Below, in pieces: positions 52,601-61,600 of a stretch of 64,000 nucleotides of DNA. Each line of letters begins with the position of its first letter. Positions within the stretch are counted from its first letter, which is position 1. The DNA is from Branchiostoma floridae. Lineage: Eukaryota > Chordata > Leptocardii > Amphioxiformes > Branchiostomatidae. Both the position numbers and the translations under genes were made by a program. Location: positions 18,614,001-18,678,000 of the forward strand of contig NC_049979.1 in NCBI RefSeq assembly GCF_000003815.2. Direction: 5' to 3'. A model generated the notes under the pieces. The model was not told where the DNA came from. It worked only from the letters and a program-made list of their open reading frames with translations, and made no database searches.

Positions 52601-55600
52601 AATCATAAGTTGCAGTAATCTTGTCTTTAAAGGTAAAGAGCTTCTGCTGATCAGTACACTGTAACTGCACACCAAAGCTGCTGCCACACCCCTTATTGAC
52701 AACCATTACAGTTCAATGCATCTCAAAATTACTGGCTGCAACACACAAATTCATGATGTCACATCTCCTTAAATGTTATTTTCTATGCATGATACATGTC
52801 TTTTATCCCCTACTTCCTTTATTTCATGTAGTATCACAATCAAGTGTGTAAAACTGTATGATTTTTGCATACACATGTTGACTTCAAATAACCAAATTAC
52901 ACGGCTGCATAGCTGGTACCGTTGGCCTCAAACGTGCAATCAATTTCTGCTCAGAAAATCAATATAGGGTTTTAAATGGCTTTTGTGAGCCTCATCTCCA
53001 CGATATGTTACCTGCATCAATACCCTTCTTGTGATGGCTTCTCCTTGCCTTTCTCAAAGAGCACACTACCCTGCCTGGTCCCCTCTGTGGCTAACCTCCC
53101 TTCTTGCTCCAGTGATTGTTGAAATGACATAAATGGGCAGAGAGGTGATTGCTATAAGAAGCCCCATAAAGCCACCACATTCTGTAGCTGGTTGCATTTG
53201 AATAACGGTATTTATCTATTGACACATATACTGGAATCTCCCAAGTGAGGCACTTCTTGAGGGATCTTCACCATCTTAAAGTGATATTTCAAAAGAATTA
53301 CCTACGACATCAATGTTAAATTGTCAGCTGATTTTAAGAGTAGTATAATCACAACAGAGAAGGGTCAGACGCTATAATCAAAACAATCATACAACAAAAG
53401 AAGGATAATGATTCACATTTACTTTGCATCTGCAGATGTCACCAGCTATAGCTAATACAATAGCCAGATATTTCCTATATAGTCATGACACCTGCAGACC
53501 CTACTGGGACAAGGACAGCACAAATGTCTACGCGCTATGTAGGCATACATACAGCTCTAGCCACAATGTCACCTTGGTGACCTTACCTTGCTTTTTTCCA
53601 GCAAAACATTCCTCTGCATTTGCCTCTGCTAAAGCCAACAGCTTCTGAGGGCCTCCAACCAGTGAAATTTCATGCAGTTGTTAGAATACGTAGTCAGGCT
53701 CAATTTAATCACATCTTCCTGCCCACCGTCTCTCTCCCTGTCTAACAATAGCACGTTCTGGCAGAAATTCTGAACACATGCAAGGAATACATGGCACTAA
53801 CTTCACTCGGTGAATAGAAGTTGGTAATAATTAACTATCTCTCCTTGAATACATCATTCTGACAATCTTACAAGCCCAATTGGCACTTTCTAATGTCAAG
53901 CTGTCTGGTCGCAATAGTTTTCTCAAATTTCTATACAGCATATTGGGCAAATTTTGTGATACCAGCAGCTTGGAATGAAATGCACACGATATGACAACAC
54001 TTGTTTTGGAGGCACAAGTGAGTCCATAAGGACCTGTGTCATGTAGTTTCTATAATGAGTCAACCTGTTCATGCATTTAAGAAGAATATGCAGCATTTAT
54101 TTGAATTTTTCTCTGATAATATTTTAGGAGTTACAGTAATGTTACTTTTATCACGTGGGCACTCACAGGATAGCATCCATTAGTAAACCCTCATTGGATG
54201 TTGTCCCAGGGGAGATATAAAATATTGTTCTCAATGCACAGTGGCAACAGGAAGAAACATTGTTTGCTTTGGCCTCTTAACACTAACCACCTTGATGTTG
54301 ACAACGACAGTGCCATTTCTGTATTTGATGCCAAGGTGGTCATTATTTGTACATTTCAAGTGGAATTATAATCAAAACATATACCTCAAGTACTAAGTTC
54401 AATTAGCATAATCTCTAGGTTGAAAATATGCCATGGCAACATTTATGATCAAATGTTCTTGGCTCATCCAATGCACGATGATCAAGTAATTGGCAAGCTG
54501 ATCTGCATAATTAGTTACAATTTTCAAGATGAATCTGTACATTAGGCAGGTGCAGTAGTTGGCAAGCTTGACTTTGTAAAAATATCATACACAGAGTTGT
54601 TTTATGATTCAATCACCCTGTTGATGTACCTGTTTGCAATGACAATAAGGTGCAAAATGAAAAGGGTAATATACTATCTACATCCATTAATTGTCATTAC
54701 TCTTGTCTAGTGTCTTAGTGTCTGCTACTTTCGTGACAAGCATGTCATTTTCAGGCCATCTGCATACTGTAACCATTATTTGTGTCGCATGATTCAATTT
54801 TGTACCAGAAAGAAGCAATATGCTTCAGAATAAAAACTATCATAAAAATTCATGTTAACCTTGATGTTGAAATAAAGCTCAGCTTATAATATGACTGAGC
54901 TTCTGAGTTTCCAACCTTACCCCATAATAAATCATGCTACCTGACAAATATGGGTGCTTACAGTATTCAAGCAAATGACCTGCCCTTCCTGTACAAAGTG
55001 CTTTATTCTGTCATCAATCTTAACTGGGCCCTTGGCAGGGTGTGAGTTTTCCCATCCTCCACAAATAGAAGCACCACTTTGTATGAAGGTAAACTGTGTC
55101 AGACTCCAAATATTCAATGGGGATTGTTAATCATAAGATAAATATATCAGTATGGGCTTTTTAAGGATTCAAAAGTAATTGTTTTGTCATAATCATATGA
55201 AACCATGTGATGGCATGCCTTGTAAGCCCCTGCTAGGAGATAATTTGAGATGATTGGAATATAACACAATTATCATAAGATCAAATTTCATAACATAATA
55301 TTTCATTGGTCGCCATGATAGCAACTTGCTCACTTCCGCATGGCAATCTGAACATATGGCCAAGACATGCTTGAATGCAGCAGCATGTGCATGTACTCAC
55401 TACAGGTTTGATATCAGAAATGTCCTAGCTCAAATACATTTTTAAACAATAAGAAAATATTCTTCTTCGTGTGATAATGTTGAAATATTGTAAATTTTTG
55501 GAATATTCATCCTCCAGTTGCATTTGAATCATCACACTTTGATTAACTCCAGAGTCCATCATATAACATTACTAACTGCCAGCAGCAAAGTCTGAATACA

Positions 55601-58600
55601 TAATATCCTCCCATCTTTATAAATATAATTAGTAACATTGTCCATGTCTGCCAAGATGACCAGGCAAGGTGACCCTCCCATGTGATGTTGTGGTGAACCC
55701 TGTCACATGCTGCAAATCCAGATCAGCTGGAATAGTGTGATCTCATCGCCTGCTATTAGAAAACCCCATCACTCACGCACTGAGAGCCGTGGGCACATTC
55801 CCGTCAGAGTACTCCAGGCTTCCCTGATGCCTGCATCGCAGACCATTGGAGCAGCAGAAGCAATCCAGCAGCGATGCCATGGTGGGGTGGGGAGGGCAGG
55901 GAGGGGTGGTGGGCAGGTGTGCCGGCTGCCAAGCAAACTAACTTCAATACATTCACACTCCCATCGATCCAATAAATATTACATACTGCCTCCTGCATCC
56001 CATTTTCTCCTCCTCATGAATAATGGATCATGGAAGGCTCAGAAACCTGATTTGGTTCACCCTTTGGTGGCGTTCAGGGTAAATAATCCATTCCTATTAA
56101 CGCAGCAGACTTCACTACCAGGCCCATCTCTGTCTCCATTATCTCTTTAATTAGCTCATTAGACTATTGTCATCAGTGTTTTACTATACATCACATAAAT
56201 TAATTTGAGGAAGCTTAAGTGACATGCAGGATTTGTGTGGATGCCTGCCACCGTGGGCCCCACATCTGCACATGGGGCATGCTTCACCTCAGCTTTGATT
56301 TATCATTACCAAAGGCTTCCTCACTGGTGAGGGTCACGTTCCACGTTTGTGAATACATAACTACTGATCTTTGACCTTAGCTTTCCTTATAGTAGCAAGC
56401 ACAATGGGTCTACTGCAATACAGCTTTAGGGAAAAAACTCTAAATGCTAGAGTTGATACACCTAAATAATTATCAGTGACCTTGGCTCTGTAATATGAAA
56501 GGAAATATAATGGATATCGCTAAATCTCATTAGTCATCTTTTAAAAATCATATCCTGTGTGAAATTTCAGGAAACGGAACAAAGCACCAATAAACACTGC
56601 CACCATATTGATCTGTCATTGGAGGTGATTATTATCCACAGATTGATCACAGTTCATCCTCCCTAAGGGGGGCCAACCAATGCAAAGGGACAATTGATTT
56701 GTTAGATAGCCCTTCCATTTTGACATACAAGTCCATGAATGAACATGATACTATTTATCGTAAATGGAAACCCCCTCCAGACACATTTCTGCCTCTGTTG
56801 AAGTGTCCAGTGAAGTTCAATAATTCCATGGCCTTTTCACCTATGCATACTACTTTGATTCCAGGAGCATTCAAGTCAAGGCCAAAAGGGTAGGTCTGTG
56901 TGATTTGGACTTGTGTCTTACAGGCAATTCTAAACTGGTGTAGTATATCTCAGCAGGTTTGATTTGTCCATGATATCAAGAATACCCAATTACAACATGT
57001 TTTAGCCAAATAAAAGGTTTTGAAGCCACATCTTCATTATTTATGCTAACCAGAGTGACATTTTCCCTTCTCCAACAGCATTCCTACAACCTGTACTTTT
57101 TAAAAGAAACATTCTCTACATCCTGTAGGGCTGAACCTTATGGACCAGATGGAGGGAAAGCCAATAAGAAAGTGATGGATAGCATGGGCTGGTTCTTACT
57201 GGTAAACCTAGCAGAGCATTGACCTATGAGCTCTATTAGACGAAAGAGCTAATAATATACAGCAGGACAGCAAGTTGGAATCATGACACTTGTAGTGCTA
57301 CATGACTCTTTCACAAAAAACCTACAATGTTTTTCATGTTTACTGTCAGTGGTATTTCTATTTCATTTAGTTTTAAAATATCACCAACTCTACACACAAC
57401 AAAAACAAAACAGCAGAATCAATGGCACTGTTTCTTAGTAATTTGTTCCTGAAATGCATGAGTGGGTCTACAATCAATACATGGTCAGGGGAACAGCTGT
57501 TGGAAGGAGGACTTGTTTGCATCATGACCATGTTAAGTTCACTGCTAACCATCCAACTGGATGTATGAAAAATCCTAACAGAGAGGAAAAAGATGATCAA
57601 CACGTGTTACTCACTCATCCCTAATGCTGAAATGCCATCAATGTGGACTGTTGTGGACCTGTCCCTGGTGCTGAAACATTGTTACTAAGAACTGAAATGG
57701 ACCTGTCCTTGGTACTGAAACTCTGTTACTAAGAATGGTTCTGGCTCTGTCTCTAGTGCTGAAACACTGTTACTAAGAATAGTTGTGGACCTGTCTTTGA
57801 TGCTGAAACTCTGTTACAAAGAATTGTTGTGGACGTGTCTTTGGTGCTAAAACACTGTTACTAAGAATAGTTGTGGACATGTCCTTGGTGCTGACACACA
57901 GTTAGTAAGAGTGGTTGTGTACCTGTCCATGGTGCTAAAATACTGTTACTGAGAATGGTTGTGGACCTGTCCTTGGTGCTGAAACACTCACTTACAACTG
58001 TAATGGACCTGTCCTTAGTGCTGAAAAACTGTTATAAGCCTCTACATGAAAAAATAGACTAGAGAATATCAGCAATGTCTAGATAATGATACTGAATGGG
58101 TAAACTGGCAACATCCTTCATGTATTTGCCTTTCAATCTCTGAACTTGATTGTATAAAGCAAGCAGCACATGTCTAGAGGCTGAAAGTGATTTATTAACA
58201 TAACTACTGTCTTGCCACATACCGCTTAAACTGCTGCTCCACAGCCACCAGCTTCTCCCTGAGGATGGTTGCATCTTGGGGGTTGAGCTGAGCCTGCAGA
58301 GCGCCACCTTGCTGTTGTAGACGGTTCAGCATCTCATCATACATGCCGGCCTCCTTGCTGATATGCTGGAGGAATGACAGGACAATATGAGAAGTGTATC
58401 TTTATGACCTTGTGAAAATAATGGTAAAACCAATCAACATACAATAGCATAGTGATATAAGAGCTGTTTTAGGCAACAGTTGGCAAACTACACTAAATGA
58501 TGGATGTTTGTATTTTCTGATGTCTTTTCAAGGAAATGTATGACCATGCTTTGCAAAAGTGTCAGACTAGCTCACAATAATGTATTGTTGATTTCATCGT

Positions 58601-61600
58601 GCATCTGAGCTCTTACTGGTACTCAAAGCGTATGTTACATTGTATTGCAATAAACTTTATTATTGTAGCGTCAGAGGTAAGTATAAAAGAGAGAAAGTCT
58701 TCCACAAGATACAAAAAGTGGCAACATTAATGCAATTTAGCATGAACGAGATGAGGAAAGATAAATGTAAAATAGCTATACAGCAGACACTTTCATTAAT
58801 GAACTTTTCTTCATGGGTTCTTTTAGTCTGCACTGGTCTTAAGGTGCAGATAAGGTTAACAAGAAAACATGATCTCATCATTAGCAATCATAATTAGGGG
58901 GATATGCTCCATAAAGCACTTAAGTTCATGATCTCCACTAGTCTTCCAACTGATTACACTGAGAAGGGCAAGTCAAGCCATTGAGCCTTTCAGTTTGCTT
59001 GCAGCAGGATATTTTTCTGTCAACTGAGTTTTGAAGATAGAAGTAAGTCTTTTCCATACATCAAGGAAACTTGCTAGGATAGCATAACACACTGTATAAT
59101 GTTGTACTTGTTACCTGGTGTTTATCTAGCTGGGCTTCCAATTCCTGCAAAGCGGCATCAAGTTTGACCTCTGGGAAGGTCGCAATGTCTGCTTGTTTCA
59201 ACCACTGACTACAGCTGTCCAGGTCAGCCTGGAAGGTCTCCCTGTCCTGTAGGGCACTCTCCAGTCTGACCAGACATGTGGTCAGCTGGTCCTGAAGGTT
59301 ATCATTTCCTTCCTGCAGACCTGGAATATAGCAAACACCAAGTTCAAGGACACAATTCTTCTAGATCAAAATTTGACAACTAAGCATAATTAAAACTAGT
59401 AAAAACATTTAACGTTAGTACTTTTTATAACAGGGGAAGGCAAGAAAACATTGAATGTTACAAATATCATTCTCAGTTTAATGCAGAACGAGAATAAGTA
59501 TTTCTACGCAGTATTGTAGGAAATAAACAGATTTAACCAAAAAAAATCGATGACAATCAATTTCGGTTCACATTTCCCACGGGATAAGAGCAAATTGGAA
59601 AAGGCGTATTGATAAAAATACCTTCAAGTGCACTGTCCAGCTTGACCTTGTCATCCTCATCAAGGTCACCCAGCAGATTTTGTGCTTTGCTGTTGACCTC
59701 TGCTATGTTGGGCTGATACGAGGAGACTATGTTCTGTAAGGCCTGTAATCACAGCAGACAAATGTTTCTTAATCTCATTGTTTGACCTACTTTGTTAATG
59801 CAATTCAGCTCTTTAAGTGGTAATTAATAGAGAAATAGGCTAGTAATCTAATGCTCTCTTTTTCACAATAGTGTCATTATAGAACACTACACAAGGCAAT
59901 CTGTATTTGACAAGCTCTTTACTATCACCAGAAGAAGAGCTTTAGCTGAGTATAGCAAATACCTTGTTACAAACTACAAAATAGAACACAAAACAACGTC
60001 AATTCGAGGATTGCAAGACTACAAATGGCAATATCAAATTAAGTTCATCCAAGCTTAGATTTAAATTCAAACAACCATGAATACTCTTTGAACTTCAAAT
60101 TGCCAGCCTTATTGTCACGGAGTCAATGAAGAGGTGATGACCCATCTAGCTCCAGTAATGGAGCCATCCATCGACCACAACAATGCTGTCCCTTTTACAC
60201 ACATGATATATTGTAGTTGTTTCACATGACTTATTTTATCCTGACCTTGCCATTAGTCATCATGCTTGGGATGTTTTGGTTACTTGGGGCCATCTGGCAG
60301 GAGTTGAAGTCACACAGGTAAAAACCCAATCAAAGGAACAACTATTCCTTACCTTGCAGGAGTTGATCTGCTTCTGCACACCGTGGGGCTGTAAGGCGAC
60401 GGGCTCCTCCACCAGGGTCTGCACCTTCCTGCCCGTCTGTTCCAGCCATGTCTGGCACTGCTCCAGCTCGGACAGGAGGTCCCGCCGCTCGGAAACACCT
60501 CTTCCCAGAGCCTGTCGCCGCCCCTTGGCATCCTTCTCCAACTGGACATCAATGCAGTTACAAGAACTCTTATTCCCCATGGCCAGCTGCCCCTCAACAA
60601 CCATCACCTCCTTGGAACAGTGGCCCTGATTCCATGTTAACAACCTACTATGTCACGTACAGGTCAGACAGGCAGGATCTTCAGGGATGACTGAACTTCC
60701 AACTTGTCATAACATGAGCAGATTCATCTGTCAAACAATATGCTCTGATGGCCAAAAACCCAGACATTGATATACAGCTTCAGGTTGGACTCTCAGCCCA
60801 ACTCTCTGTATTCCCTTCCCGGGCACGAAACTCAATTTTGAAGTAATTGACTAGCAAGAGGGTGAATGAGATCAATGATATTTCACCCTAATACTGGGAT
60901 AAAATCAATAGTTATTGATGCACAGATTCTCATTTGTGGAACAAATGTCCAGTTAGGGACATGATGCAGTAGATTAAGGGAGGCAGCCAGAATACCTAAA
61001 TCTCACAGCAGGATATATATCAATGTTTAGTCATGACATGCATATTCTTCACATCACTTGTTATTTTCTGACAAGAAAGTTATAAAAGGGATTCACAATA
61101 CAATGTGACATGCAAATCCTTTGTCTCAGAATCATTCAATAATGAGTATAATGGACTTGGTACTATAAGATACAAAAAAGATATAAAAAACAAGATAAAT
61201 GTAAAAAAACATACAGAACAAGTAAAATGTTTTTGTCTCCAAAAATAGATTGTTAGCACAAAGATGTCAGTTTCTCATCACAGTTACATATCTCTATCAT
61301 TCTGTGGATTACTTCAATATAAATCTGATTACTCTGCCCTTTTAAACAAACACAGCCATTATGACTGGAAGGAAGGTAAGGCACAATAAGGCCTGGTGAC
61401 ATGACCTGTGAACACTGTTAAATCTGTTTCCTTCATGGAAGAGTGCAGTTAATGAAAAACTTATCCGTTACTGATTTCCCCAAGCAACAGTAGCATTACA
61501 CATGGCTGAGTCTTGTCTGGCCTTCAAAACGTTTACATTTTATCAGTTCAATAACATCTGTTCGCATGGATAGAATATAGTGGAGACATCCTATCTCAAA

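Larger units (their letters stand above)
49619..58222 (-). other. SYNE: Largest nesprin intron (8.6 kb)
   Basis: Mostly AT-rich unique sequence. It holds plus-strand coding-like segments (50125-51063), a perfect inverted repeat at 51149-51187, GC-richer unique stretches around 52980-53200 and 55690-56350 that look like candidate conserved noncoding elements, and a 44-bp minisatellite at its 5' end. No minus-strand spectrin-like frame seen. Confidence 0.75.

Noticed and set aside
55707-56150. 147-codon plus-strand open frame in the large intron
   Set aside because: No domain, no splice or polyadenylation context, and overlapping open frames on the other strand; likely chance in a GC-richer block.
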